A stretch of 64,000 bases of DNA, taken from Candidatus Nitricoxidivorans perseverans. GTDB taxonomy: Bacteria; Pseudomonadota; Gammaproteobacteria; Burkholderiales; Rhodocyclaceae. Shown in pieces: positions 20,115 through 27,942 of the stretch (its first letter is position 1; every line of letters starts with the position of its first letter). Both the position numbers and the translations under genes were made by a program. The stretch spans positions 2,544,282 through 2,608,281 of the forward strand of contig CP107246.1 of the NCBI GenBank assembly GCA_030246985.1. The letters run 5' to 3'. The notes under the pieces were generated by a model. It worked only from the letters and a program-made list of their open reading frames with translations. It made no database searches and had not been told where the DNA came from.

Positions 20115-20726
20115 ATGCTGACACATGAGCAAATCGAAAAGAACGTCGGGTGGCTGATCGTCCTGGTGGTTCTGCTGGTGAGCGTCGGCGGCCTGGTCGA
20201 GATCGTGCCGCTGTTCTTCCAGAAGTCCACCACCCAGCCGGCCAATGAACTGGTCAAGCCGTACGACGCGGTTCGCCTGGCGGGGCGCGACATCTATATC
20301 CGAGAAGGTTGCTACAACTGCCATTCGCAGATGATCCGTCCGTTCCGCGCCGAAACCGAGCGTTATGGCCACTACTCCGTGGCCGGCGAGTTCGTCTATG
20401 ACCATCCGTTCCAGTGGGGCTCCAAGCGCACCGGGCCGGACCTGCATCGCGTCGGCGGCCGCTACTCCGACCAGTGGCATCGAGTGCATCTGCTGAACCC
20501 GCGCGACGTGGTGCCGGAGTCGAACATGCCCGCTTACTACTGGCTCGACCGCCCGCTCAACGACCCGGCCATCGGCAAGAAGATGGCGGCGCTGCGCATG
20601 GTTGGCGTGCCCTATACCGATCAGGACATCGCCGGCGCGGCCAAGGCGATCGAGGGCAAGACTGAGCTCGAGGCGCTGGTCGCCTACCTGCAGGGTCTGG
20701 GCACCGCGCTCAAGCAAACGAGGTAA
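20115..20726 (+). CDS. ccoO: cbb3-type oxidase mono-haem cytochrome c subunit
   Basis: 203 residues with an N-terminal membrane anchor ([23 protein letters not shown]) and a periplasmic cytochrome c domain, haem motif CYNCHSQ near residues 66-72. Distal methionine candidates lie in SNMPAYYW. It relays electrons from CcoP to CcoN. It lies 28 bases after ccoN. Confidence 0.97.
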   Translation: MLTHEQIEKNVGWLIVLVVLLVSVGGLVEIVPLFFQKSTTQPANELVKPYDAVRLAGRDIYIREGCYNCHSQMIRPFRAETERYGHYSVAGEFVYDHPFQWGSKRTGPDLHRVGGRYSDQWHRVHLLNPRDVVPESNMPAYYWLDRPLNDPAIGKKMAALRMVGVPYTDQDIAGAAKAIEGKTELEALVAYLQGLGTALKQTR

Positions 20727-20730
20727 GCGA

Positions 20731-20922
20731 GTGGACATCAACGACCTGCGTTCCATCTTCACGGTGCTGGCTTTCGTCATGTTCGTCGGCATCGTGTGGT
20801 GGGCCTACTCCGGCCGGCGCAAGCAGGCCTACGAGGAGGCGGCGCAACTGCCGCTGAACGATAACGATGATCTTCCGTCCATCGGCTGCGGCGGGCGCGC
20901 AGCGGGTCAATCCGACAAGTGA
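20731..20922 (+). CDS. ccoQ: cbb3-type oxidase small subunit CcoQ
   Basis: 63 residues from a GTG four bases after the ccoO stop. One helix (FTVLAFVMFVGIVWWAYSG) is followed by the RRKQAYEEAAQLPLNDND tail typical of CcoQ/FixQ. It stabilises the complex. The C-terminal tail SIGCGGRAAGQSDK is not conserved in the family as I know it. Confidence 0.92.
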   Translation: MDINDLRSIFTVLAFVMFVGIVWWAYSGRRKQAYEEAAQLPLNDNDDLPSIGCGGRAAGQSDK

Positions 20923-20934
20923 AGGAAACGAGAC

Positions 20935-21894
20935 ATGGACTTCAATAACACGAGCGATTTTGTCAGCGGCTTCTGGAACATGTACGTCGTCGTGCTGGTG
21001 GCGGTCAGCGTCATCGGCTGCGGCGTGTTCCTGCTGATCCAGGACAGGGCCAGGACCACGGCGGGCGAAACGACCGGCCACGTCTGGGACGAAACCCTGC
21101 AGGAGTACAACAACCCGCTGCCGAACTGGTGGCGCTGGATGTTCTACATCACGGTGATTTTCAGCATCGCCTACTTGGCCCTTTACCCCGGCTTGGGCAA
21201 TATGGGCGGCCAGTTCGGCTGGAGCATGCGCGGCCAGTACGACGCCGAGATGAAGAAGGCCGACGAGCGGTACGCGCCGATGTTCGACAAGTATCTCAAG
21301 ATGGACATCCAGGCGGTTGCCGCCGATCCGCAGGCCAGGGAAATGGGCAACCGCCTGTTCCTGACCTACTGCGCGCAGTGCCACGGCTCCGACGCCCGGG
21401 GCGCCAAGGGTTTCCCGAACCTGGCCGACGGCGACTGGCTGTGGGGCGGCACCGGTGCCCAGATCAAGGAAACCATCATGAAGGGCCGCGATGCGATCAT
21501 GACGCCGAAAGGCACCAAGCCCGACATGGACGCCGAGCAGGTCAAGGATGTTGTTGCCTATGTGCGTTCGCTGTCCGGCCTGGAGATCAAGATGGGCGGC
21601 AATGCCGAGAAGGGCAAGAATCTGTATCCCCAGGCCTGCGCCGCCTGCCATGGCCCCGAAGCCAAGGGCAATGCAGAAGCCGGCTATCCGAACCTGGCCG
21701 ACAAGATATGGCTGTATGGCAGCCAGGAAGCCGACATGATCGAGACGGTGACCAAGGGCCGCACCAACCGTATGCCGGCCTTTGGTGAGTTCCTTGGCGA
21801 AGCCAAGGCCCACCTGCTGGCGGCCTATGTTTATAGCCTGGGCGGCGGCGTCAAGGCCAAGGCGGAAGCCGCGCCGGCCGCAGAAAAGATGTAA
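20935..21894 (+). CDS. ccoP: cbb3-type oxidase di-haem cytochrome c subunit
   Basis: 319 residues. An N-terminal helix and a second helix (WWRWMFYITVIFSIAYLALYPG) are followed by two cytochrome c domains with CAQCH and CAACH haem motifs. It accepts electrons from soluble cytochrome c and passes them to CcoO. The C-terminal AKAEAAPAAEKM tail is low-complexity. A terminator follows, so ccoNOQP can be a discrete transcript. Confidence 0.97.
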   Translation: MDFNNTSDFVSGFWNMYVVVLVAVSVIGCGVFLLIQDRARTTAGETTGHVWDETLQEYNNPLPNWWRWMFYITVIFSIAYLALYPGLGNMGGQFGWSMRGQYDAEMKKADERYAPMFDKYLKMDIQAVAADPQAREMGNRLFLTYCAQCHGSDARGAKGFPNLADGDWLWGGTGAQIKETIMKGRDAIMTPKGTKPDMDAEQVKDVVAYVRSLSGLEIKMGGNAEKGKNLYPQACAACHGPEAKGNAEAGYPNLADKIWLYGSQEADMIETVTKGRTNRMPAFGEFLGEAKAHLLAAYVYSLGGGVKAKAEAAPAAEKM

Positions 21895-21916
21895 CGGTTA
21901 TAGGGCAGTATTGAAT

Positions 21917-21946
21917 CCCCTTGGCCTTCGGGCTGGGGGGATTTTT
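21917..21946 (+). terminator. Terminator after ccoP
   Basis: A G/C stem with a TTCG loop (CCCCTTGGCC with GGCTGGGGGG, including mismatched and G-T positions near the base) is followed by ATTTTT. It is imperfect but well placed, 22 bases after the ccoP stop. Confidence 0.7.
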
Positions 21947-22044
21947 CTCCCGGCATGGGAGCCCAGGATTTCCAGCGTCATGGGGGGCGCATGGAAAACT
22001 TCCGCAGTATGATCGAGCCAAGATTTCACTCGAAAACCATAGAG

Positions 22045-23478
22045 ATGACTACCCAAGAATCCCCCCGGCAGTCTCCGGAATCGTCGGAAAGCGCAACCAG
22101 CGTCGCGCCCGTTCCCCTCTTCAAGGCCCGCAAGAAAATCCACCCGAAAACGGTGACGGGCGGCTTCGCCACCTGGCGCTGGATCCTCGTCTGGTTCACC
22201 CAGGCGCTTTTCTACGGACTGTGCTGGCTGCCGTGGAACGGCAGGCAGGCCGTTCTGTTCGACCTCGTCGAGCGCAAGTTCTACATCTTTGGCCTGGTGC
22301 TCTGGCCGCAGGATGTTTTCTATCTGACCGTGCTGCTGATCATTTCGGCATACGCCCTGTTCCTGTTTACCGCCGTCGCCGGCAGGCTCTGGTGTGGCTA
22401 TGCCTGTCCGCAGACGGTCTACACGGAAATGTTCATCTGGATCGAGCAACTCATCGAAGGTGACCGTCCGGCCCGGATCAAGCTGGATGCGGCCCCCATG
22501 GACGGCCGCAAGTTCGCCAAGCGCACGGCGAAATACACGCTCTGGGCATTGCTCTCGCTCTGGACCGGTTTCACCCTGGTGGGCTATTTCACGCCGATCA
22601 AGACGCTCTGGGCCGAGCTGATGACGTTCTCGCTGGGGCCGTGGGAGTGGTTCTGGTTCCTGTTCTACGCCGTTTTTACCTATATCCTGGCGGGCCATCT
22701 GCGCGAGCAGGTCTGCCTCTACATGTGCCCCTACGCCCGTTTCCAGGGCGTGATGTTCGATCCGGACACCCTCGTCATCACTTACGACGAGGAGCGCGGC
22801 GAGCCGCGCGGCGCCCGTTCCAAGCATGCCGACCATAAGGCCGCGGGCCTGGGCCATTGCGTCGATTGCGATCTCTGCGTCGCCGTCTGCCCGACCGGCA
22901 TTGACATCCGCGATGGCCTGCAATACGAGTGTATCGGCTGTGCCGCCTGCATCGATGCCTGCGACCAGGTCATGGCCAAGATGGAATACCCGAAGGGCCT
23001 GATCCGATACTCGACGGAGCATGCGGTCGAGCAGCACTGGGGCTGGAAGGAGATCGTCGCCCACATCGTCCGTCCGCGCATCGCCTTGTACAGCGCCATC
23101 CTGGGCGCCATCGTCATCGCCTTTGCCTGGGGGCTGGCGACCAAGGCGGCCCTGCGCGTCGACGTGATCCGCGACCGTTCCACGCTCGCCCGCGAAGTGG
23201 AGGGTGGCTTGATCGAGAATGTCTACCGCCTGCAGGTGATGAACGTGTCGGAAACCGCGCACCGCTATTCGGTGAGCGTCACGGGGCTTGGGGGGATCGG
23301 CGTGGATGGCGAGCGCATCGTCGAAGTCCCGGCGGCCAGCAACAAGAACATCGCCGTGCGGGTACGCGTTCCGCCGGAATCCGGCAAGTCGGGTTCCCAC
23401 GTCATATATTTCGACGTCAAGTCCATGACCGACGCGAAGGCGTCGGTACATGAAAAGGCCACCTTCCTGATTCCCTGA
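22045..23478 (+). CDS. ccoG: Cytochrome c oxidase accessory protein CcoG
   Basis: Membrane polyferredoxin that helps copper handling during cbb3 assembly. It has 477 residues from the ATG at 22045; upstream in-frame ATGs (21991, 22009) are nearer the terminator and would add a non-conserved tail. Membrane segments carry GRLWCGYACPQTVYTE and REQVCLYMCPYARFQ. A bacterial ferredoxin pair follows (CVDCDLCVAVCPTGID and CIGCAACIDACDQVM), with a C-terminal immunoglobulin-like domain. No FNR box was seen in front of it. Confidence 0.93.
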   Translation: MTTQESPRQSPESSESATSVAPVPLFKARKKIHPKTVTGGFATWRWILVWFTQALFYGLCWLPWNGRQAVLFDLVERKFYIFGLVLWPQDVFYLTVLLIISAYALFLFTAVAGRLWCGYACPQTVYTEMFIWIEQLIEGDRPARIKLDAAPMDGRKFAKRTAKYTLWALLSLWTGFTLVGYFTPIKTLWAELMTFSLGPWEWFWFLFYAVFTYILAGHLREQVCLYMCPYARFQGVMFDPDTLVITYDEERGEPRGARSKHADHKAAGLGHCVDCDLCVAVCPTGIDIRDGLQYECIGCAACIDACDQVMAKMEYPKGLIRYSTEHAVEQHWGWKEIVAHIVRPRIALYSAILGAIVIAFAWGLATKAALRVDVIRDRSTLAREVEGGLIENVYRLQVMNVSETAHRYSVSVTGLGGIGVDGERIVEVPAASNKNIAVRVRVPPESGKSGSHVIYFDVKSMTDAKASVHEKATFLIP

Positions 23479-23488
23479 AGATCACAAA

Positions 23489-24022
23489 ATGCCCCCACAT
23501 AACGCTGCTCCCTGGTACCGCGAACCCTGGCCATGGATCCTGATGGCAGGTCCGCTCATCGTCGTGATTGCGGGAATCATTACCGCATGGTTGGCGATAG
23601 TCTCCAATGACGGGTTGGTCACCGAGGACTATTACAGGAAGGGACTGGCCGTGAACCAGACCCTGGCGAGCAGCGAGCGGGCGCGGGCTATGGGTTTGAC
23701 GGCCGGGCTGACACTGACGGCGGAGTCGGCAACAGTGCGCCTGAGCGCGCGAGCGGGGAGAAGCTTTGTGCCGCCGGCGTCCCTCCGCGTCACCCTGTCC
23801 CATCCGACCCGCGCCGGCCTCGACCAGGTCGCGGTGCTGATGCGTGAAGGGGAGCGCTACGCCGGCAAGCTGCACCTGCCCGCTTCCGGGCACTGGCTGC
23901 TGCTGATCGAGAATGAAGAAGCGGAATCATGGCGCCTGATGGGCAGCGTCGTGCTGCCCTTTTCAGGCGAAGTCGTCGTTGGCGTCCTCGGCGGGGAGTC
24001 TCCCGCCGATATTCGTAACTAA
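23489..24022 (+). CDS. ccoH: cbb3 oxidase assembly protein CcoH (FixH family)
   Basis: 177 residues with an N-terminal PWYREPWPWILMAGPLIVVIAGIITAW membrane segment and a periplasmic FixH domain (EDYYRKGLAVNQ is a family signature). It interacts with CcoN during assembly. It is 10 bases downstream of ccoG. The ccoG-ccoH pair sits after the structural genes, while ccoI-ccoS sits before them. Confidence 0.9.
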   Translation: MPPHNAAPWYREPWPWILMAGPLIVVIAGIITAWLAIVSNDGLVTEDYYRKGLAVNQTLASSERARAMGLTAGLTLTAESATVRLSARAGRSFVPPASLRVTLSHPTRAGLDQVAVLMREGERYAGKLHLPASGHWLLLIENEEAESWRLMGSVVLPFSGEVVVGVLGGESPADIRN

Positions 24023-24037
24023 CCGGGGAGAGCAATC

Positions 24038-24175
24038 ATGGCATTGAAGGAACTGTTCAGCACCGATATCGGCCTCTTGAGCCTGTTTACCATCGGCTTC
24101 GTGATCGTCATGGCCGTCTACTTGATTGGTTTCGTCAGAAGGCACATGAAAGAGGATGCCCGGCAGGCCAGGTAA
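24038..24175 (+). CDS. DUF3149 small membrane protein
   Basis: A 45-residue protein, MALKELFSTDIGLLSLFTIG and onwards, with a single membrane helix (LLSLFTIGFVIVMAVYLIGFV) and a basic cytoplasmic tail. GGGGAG lies 9 bases before the ATG. It fits the DUF3149 family of short proteins found near oxidase and c-type cytochrome genes in Betaproteobacteria. The function is unknown; a minor subunit or assembly role with cbb3 is possible from position, 15 bases after ccoH. Confidence 0.8.
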   Translation: MALKELFSTDIGLLSLFTIGFVIVMAVYLIGFVRRHMKEDARQAR

Positions 24176-24194
24176 CGGTTTCCGCCGTCGGCGG

Positions 24195-24638
24195 CTATCG
24201 ATAGATCAGCACGGGAATCCGGGAGTGCGTCAGCACTTTCTGGGTTTCCGAGCCCAGCAGCAGCCCGCTGAGCCCTCGCCGGCCGTGCGAGGCCATGAAG
24301 ATCAGGTCGCAACCGGCATTCTGCGCGGCGTCGATGATGGCTTCGTAGGGAATGTCATTGACCGTGCTGACCGATGCGCAACTCACTCCCGCTTCCTCGG
24401 CCTTCGTCGTGCATCGCCCGAGGATTTCCCGTGCCTGTCTTTCGGCCATTTCGGCAAATTTCTCGGGCGTAGTGGGATCGATGAGCGCGCCCTCTCCGTA
24501 GAAGGCGACCGGATAGTCTGGCTTTGCAAAGAAGAAGGTGATCCTGGCGCCCGCCTCCCTGGCGAAGCTGATTGCCCGCTGCGCCGTATCCATGGAAAGC
24601 TGGGAACCATCGGTGGGAACGAGGATATGTTTGAACAT
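24195..24638 (-). CDS. Universal stress protein (UspA family)
   Basis: 147 residues from the ATG at 24638 (AGGAG upstream), giving the family start MFKHILVPTDGSQLSMDTAQ. The ATP-binding C-terminal pattern GCDLIFMASHGRRGLSGLLLGSETQKVLTHS is present, so it is the nucleotide-binding type. It is divergent from the hemerythrin gene across an FNR box, suggesting anaerobic or micro-oxic induction, as is common for Usp genes in FNR/ANR regulons. Confidence 0.92.
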   Translation of the reverse strand: MFKHILVPTDGSQLSMDTAQRAISFAREAGARITFFFAKPDYPVAFYGEGALIDPTTPEKFAEMAERQAREILGRCTTKAEEAGVSCASVSTVNDIPYEAIIDAAQNAGCDLIFMASHGRRGLSGLLLGSETQKVLTHSRIPVLIYR

Positions 24639-24707
24639 GCGGGTCTCCTGGGCGACGACGGTCGCAGGTGGATTATCCATGTAAAATGAAATTAGGGCAT
24701 TGAAGTC

Positions 24708-24721
24708 TTGATGGGGGTCAA
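24708..24721. promoter_or_regulatory. FNR/DNR box between uspA and hemerythrin genes
   Basis: TTGATGGGGGTCAA is one base from the FNR consensus. For the plus-strand hemerythrin gene a -10 like CAGAAT at 24745-24750 would place the box at about -41.5 with transcription from about 24757, leaving a 25-base leader before the ATG at 24781. It could also serve uspA on the minus strand. Confidence 0.75.
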
Positions 24722-24780
24722 GGCCGTTGCTCGACCTGACGATGCAGAATACGCGAGCCATTCATTATGTTGATAATAAT

Positions 24781-25248
24781 ATGCATACTCTGACCCAACC
24801 CCTTCAGCATCACCATAAACACTGCGACGACCTGTTCGCCACCGCCGAGGCAGATGCCCGTGCCGGCAAGTGGGATGCCTGCGCACAGATCTTCAACCGT
24901 TTTCGCGAAGAAATGGAGTCCCATTTCGCCACCGAGGAACAGGTGCTGTTCCCCGCCTTCGAGGCGGCTACCGGCATGACCGGCGGGCCGACCCAGATGA
25001 TGCGCATGGAGCATAGCCAAGTGCGCGAGTTGCTCGGCCAGATGGCCGGGGCGCTGGCGGCGCGCAATGGCGGCGATTTTGCCGGCGCGGCCGAAACCCT
25101 CCTGATCCTCATGCAGCAACACAACATGAAGGAAGAGAACATTCTCTATCCCATGTGCGATCGATCCCTGGACGCGGCGTCCATCAATATCGGTGAGCGG
25201 CTCCAGGAGCGGTTGAGTGAACGACTGGAGGGGGTGTGTCCCGCGTAA
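24781..25248 (+). CDS. Hemerythrin (HHE) domain protein
   Basis: A di-iron four-helix protein of 155 residues. The ligand pattern is visible: HHHKHCDDLF, then HFATEEQVLFPAFE, MRMEHSQVRELL and QQHNMKEENILYPMCD, i.e. the H...HxxxE...H...HxxxD/E set. Such proteins bind O2 or NO, or take part in iron-sulfur repair under nitrosative stress (Ric/YtfE type). Start ATG 24781 is chosen over an upstream ATG at 24742 because the FNR-box geometry puts the transcript start after it. It overlaps the DUF2249 gene. Confidence 0.88.
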   Translation: MHTLTQPLQHHHKHCDDLFATAEADARAGKWDACAQIFNRFREEMESHFATEEQVLFPAFEAATGMTGGPTQMMRMEHSQVRELLGQMAGALAARNGGDFAGAAETLLILMQQHNMKEENILYPMCDRSLDAASINIGERLQERLSERLEGVCPA

Positions 25249-25451
25249 TCGACGGACGCGACCTTCAGCCTCCCGAACCCCTGGAGCTGACGCTGGCCGC
25301 CCTCGATGTCCTCCCGGATGGCGAGGAGCTTTTATTGCTGCTTTATTGCCAGCCCCATCCCCTATACCAGATACTGGGCCGTAACGGCTATGTCTGGCGG
25401 GAGGATCTTCAGCCCGATGGCACCCGCGAGATCCGCATCCGCAAAGCGTAG
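25236..25451 (+). CDS. DUF2249 domain protein
   Basis: 71 residues from a GTG that overlaps the hemerythrin stop by 13 bases, so translation is coupled. The sequence DGRDLQPPEPLELTLAALD followed by a hydrophobic strand and GYVWREDLQPDGTREIRIRK matches DUF2249, a TusA-like fold. DUF2249 proteins are often fused or adjacent to hemerythrins and NO-detoxification genes in denitrifiers. The exact role is unknown. Confidence 0.8.
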   Translation: MSRVIDGRDLQPPEPLELTLAALDVLPDGEELLLLLYCQPHPLYQILGRNGYVWREDLQPDGTREIRIRKA

Positions 25452-25475
25452 TGCCGGTCATCGCCCCTCGCCGTG

Positions 25476-26783
25476 ATGCACCCCAACCTTTCTTTTGAAC
25501 AGGCACCGCCGATTTCGGTGCCCTATCGTTTTTTTTTGACCGCGCCCTGGTTTGGGGTGGCGGCGGGCCTGTTGCTGGCCTGGATGGGCGCCGATGCGCT
25601 GGCTTCGCGCTGGATGCCGGGCGCGCTGGCCATCACCCATCTGCTGACGGCTGGATTCATGCTTCAGGCCATGACCGGTGCCCTGCTCCAGTTCGTGCCG
25701 GTTGCCGCGGGTGGTAATGTCTGGCGACCGCGCCTGCTTGCGGGAGTGGCGCATCCGGTACTGGCCGTTGCCACCCTCCTGCTTGTCTTCGCCTTCATGA
25801 CAGCCGGCGTGGGTGGCCGCCTGTACCTTGCCGCGGCAATTCTTTTCTCCGTCGTCCTGGGGGGGTACGTTGTCGTGGTCGGTAGCGCTCTATGGCGCAC
25901 TCCGGCGCACGGAGCCACGATTCTGGCGCTGCGGGCGGCGATTATCGGGCTGGCGGTCACCGTCGTTCTTGGGGTTGCCTTGGCCGGAGGGCTCGGTCTT
26001 CAAAAGGTGTGGCCGCTGGTCGAGATGACCAATGTTCATGCGGCATGGGGGCTGGGTGGCTGGTCGCTTCTGTTGCTGTCCGGTGTTTCCTATTACGTCG
26101 TGCCCATGTTCCAGCTGACGCCGGCCTATCCTGCTTGGCTTGCCCGTTGGCTGCCCGCGGCGCTGCTGTCGGTCCTAGGCGTCTGGTCATTACAGCTTGC
26201 GGACCATGCCTTGGCCTGGCAACGGTGGGTGCTGTTGATCGGCTTGATCCTGGCGGCGGCTTTCGCCGCCGCGACCCTGGTCCTCCAGTTCCGCCGCCGC
26301 CGCAAGGTGCCCGACCCGACCCTCGGATTCTTCCGCGGCGCCATGTTGGCGCTGATCATGATTTTCGTCTCCGCGCTGGCGTTCGAGACAATACCGGAAC
26401 TGGGCAGTCATCCCAGGACTGCCGTCTGGCTTGGGATGCTGGCGCTGCCGGGCGTGTTCGTTTCCGCCATCAACGGCATGCTTTACAAGATCGTGCCCTT
26501 CCTCAACTGGTTGCACTTGCAGCGTCTTTGCGGGCTGACGGTGTTGCCGCCCAACATGAAGCGGATGATTCCGGAATCCTCCATGTTCGGCCAGATGCGC
26601 CTGCACTTCGCGTCGCTGACCGCCTTGCTGGCATCGGTACCCTGGCCGGAGTTGACGCGTCCGGCGGGCTTGCTGTTCGCCGTTTCCTGCGCCTGGCTCG
26701 GCGGCAACCTGGTGATCGGCGTAAGAAGCTACCTGATATTCAGAAACCAAATTCGTGCAGGCGACGCAGGTCGGGAATCCTGA
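25476..26783 (+). CDS. Polytopic membrane protein related to haem-copper oxidase subunit I / NnrS
   Basis: About 435 residues with roughly 12 hydrophobic segments. A GTG at 25473 directly precedes the ATG used here. THLLTAGFMLQAMTGALLQFVP resembles the helix II haem-ligand segment of NorB/CcoN-type proteins. NVHAAWGLGGWSLLLLSGVSYYVVPMF resembles their haem His segment. No His-His CuB pair is present, so it is not a functional terminal oxidase. NnrS-like haem membrane proteins protect denitrifiers from NO. The neighbours (hemerythrin, DUF2249, DNR-type regulator) support an NO-related role, by inference. The 3' end overlaps the convergent regulator gene by 44 bases. Confidence 0.6.
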   Translation: MHPNLSFEQAPPISVPYRFFLTAPWFGVAAGLLLAWMGADALASRWMPGALAITHLLTAGFMLQAMTGALLQFVPVAAGGNVWRPRLLAGVAHPVLAVATLLLVFAFMTAGVGGRLYLAAAILFSVVLGGYVVVVGSALWRTPAHGATILALRAAIIGLAVTVVLGVALAGGLGLQKVWPLVEMTNVHAAWGLGGWSLLLLSGVSYYVVPMFQLTPAYPAWLARWLPAALLSVLGVWSLQLADHALAWQRWVLLIGLILAAAFAAATLVLQFRRRRKVPDPTLGFFRGAMLALIMIFVSALAFETIPELGSHPRTAVWLGMLALPGVFVSAINGMLYKIVPFLNWLHLQRLCGLTVLPPNMKRMIPESSMFGQMRLHFASLTALLASVPWPELTRPAGLLFAVSCAWLGGNLVIGVRSYLIFRNQIRAGDAGRES

Positions 26784-27459
26784 TCTGCTTGCCATGCACG
26801 GAGATCAATTGCGCCTCGGCAAGATCATGGAAGATGCGGGAGAGCGTCTCCGGCGTCAGGTTCAGACGCGAGGCGATCACTTGCTTGGAAGTCGGCAGGG
26901 ATATCTCAAGGGCGCCCTCGTCGCAATTGCTTTCCGGCGGACAGTGCTGCATCAGGTAGCCGATGACCCGCTGGGTGCTGGATCGCAGCGAGTAGGATTC
27001 GACGTCGCAGATGAGGGAGTGGAGCTGCATCGACATACCCGCCAGCATGCGGCGGGCGAAACTCGGGTCGGATTCGAGCAGGTCGAAGACGGCGCTTCTG
27101 GTGATGTGCAGCAGAAGGCTGTCGGTCAAGGCCTCGGCGAAAACGGGATAGGGCCGGTCGATGAACATCACCGCCTCGCCGAAGCTCCGCTTGGGCCCCA
27201 GGATTTCGACTACCTTCTCGTTGCCTTGGGAAGATGGGAAGGCGAGCTTGACCTGGCCGAAAACGACGACGAAAAAGCCGCGCGGGAGGTCGCCCTTCTG
27301 GAACAGCATCTCACCCTTCGCCAGGCGCTTTTCGCGCGTCGCTTCCGCGATCTGGGCGACGTGTTCGGGAGCGAGCTCGGAAAAAAGCGGCAACCGGGAC
27401 AGGAGTGCCGGAATGTCGAGCCGTTCGTGCCGATTCGCCGAACCATTGACGTTTGCCAT
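26740..27459 (-). CDS. Crp/Fnr-family regulator, DNR-like (no iron-sulfur cysteines)
   Basis: 239 residues: a cyclic-nucleotide-binding-like sensor domain (LFQKGDLPRGFFVVVFGQVKLAF, SFGEAVMFIDRPYPVFAEAL) and a C-terminal winged helix-turn-helix (PTSKQVIASRLNLTPETLSRIFHDL). The recognition helix keeps E-x-x-S-R, the pattern that reads TTGAT half-sites. There is no N-terminal Cys cluster, so it is not an oxygen-sensing FNR. DNR/NnrR-type regulators of this form sense NO through haem. Likely targets are the FNR-type boxes before norC (34305) and the hemerythrin gene (24708). The exact subclass (DNR, NnrR or other) is not certain. Confidence 0.82.
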   Translation of the reverse strand: MANVNGSANRHERLDIPALLSRLPLFSELAPEHVAQIAEATREKRLAKGEMLFQKGDLPRGFFVVVFGQVKLAFPSSQGNEKVVEILGPKRSFGEAVMFIDRPYPVFAEALTDSLLLHITRSAVFDLLESDPSFARRMLAGMSMQLHSLICDVESYSLRSSTQRVIGYLMQHCPPESNCDEGALEISLPTSKQVIASRLNLTPETLSRIFHDLAEAQLISVHGKQIRIPDLRRLHEFGF

Positions 27460-27546
27460 GGGACGCTAACATAGCATGGTTTTGGGGCATGCCGGAACTG
27501 GAAATGAGAGCTGTTTCAACAAGAGCCGCGGGAGTTTGATGCCCTC

Positions 27547-27939
27547 ATGAGCCTGTATTCCATCGCCAGGCATATCCATATCGTCTGCGTGATCCTGAGC
27601 ATCGCGGGCTTCTTCGCGCGCGGCCTGCTGATGATGAGGGACTCGCCACTGCTCGCGCATCCCTGGCTGAAGGTGGTGCCGCACGTCAACGACACGATAC
27701 TGTTGGCGGCGGCGATCGCGCTGACCGTTCTCACTGGACAGTACCCCTTTATCGATGCCTGGGTGACGGCCAAGATATTCGGCCTGATTGCCTACATCAT
27801 CCTCGGTTCGGTCGCGCTCAGGGCCGGCAGGACGAAGCGGATACGAACGGTCGCGTGGCTCGCGGCGCTGGGGGCCTTCGGCTATGTCGTTTCGGTCGCC
27901 CTGACTAGGCATCCGGCCGGCTTGTTCTCGCTCCTCTGA
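27547..27939 (+). CDS. SirB2 family membrane protein
   Basis: 130 residues with four hydrophobic segments. The N-terminal SIARHIHIVCVILSIAGFFARGLLMMR and HPWLKVVPHVNDTILLAAAI are SirB2 family signatures, with conserved His residues that could bind haem or copper. The function is not established. It is transcribed away from the DNR-like gene and ends 4 bases before norD, tail to tail. It may belong to the NO-responsive group. Confidence 0.85.
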   Translation: MSLYSIARHIHIVCVILSIAGFFARGLLMMRDSPLLAHPWLKVVPHVNDTILLAAAIALTVLTGQYPFIDAWVTAKIFGLIAYIILGSVALRAGRTKRIRTVAWLAALGAFGYVVSVALTRHPAGLFSLL

Positions 27940-27942
27940 GAC

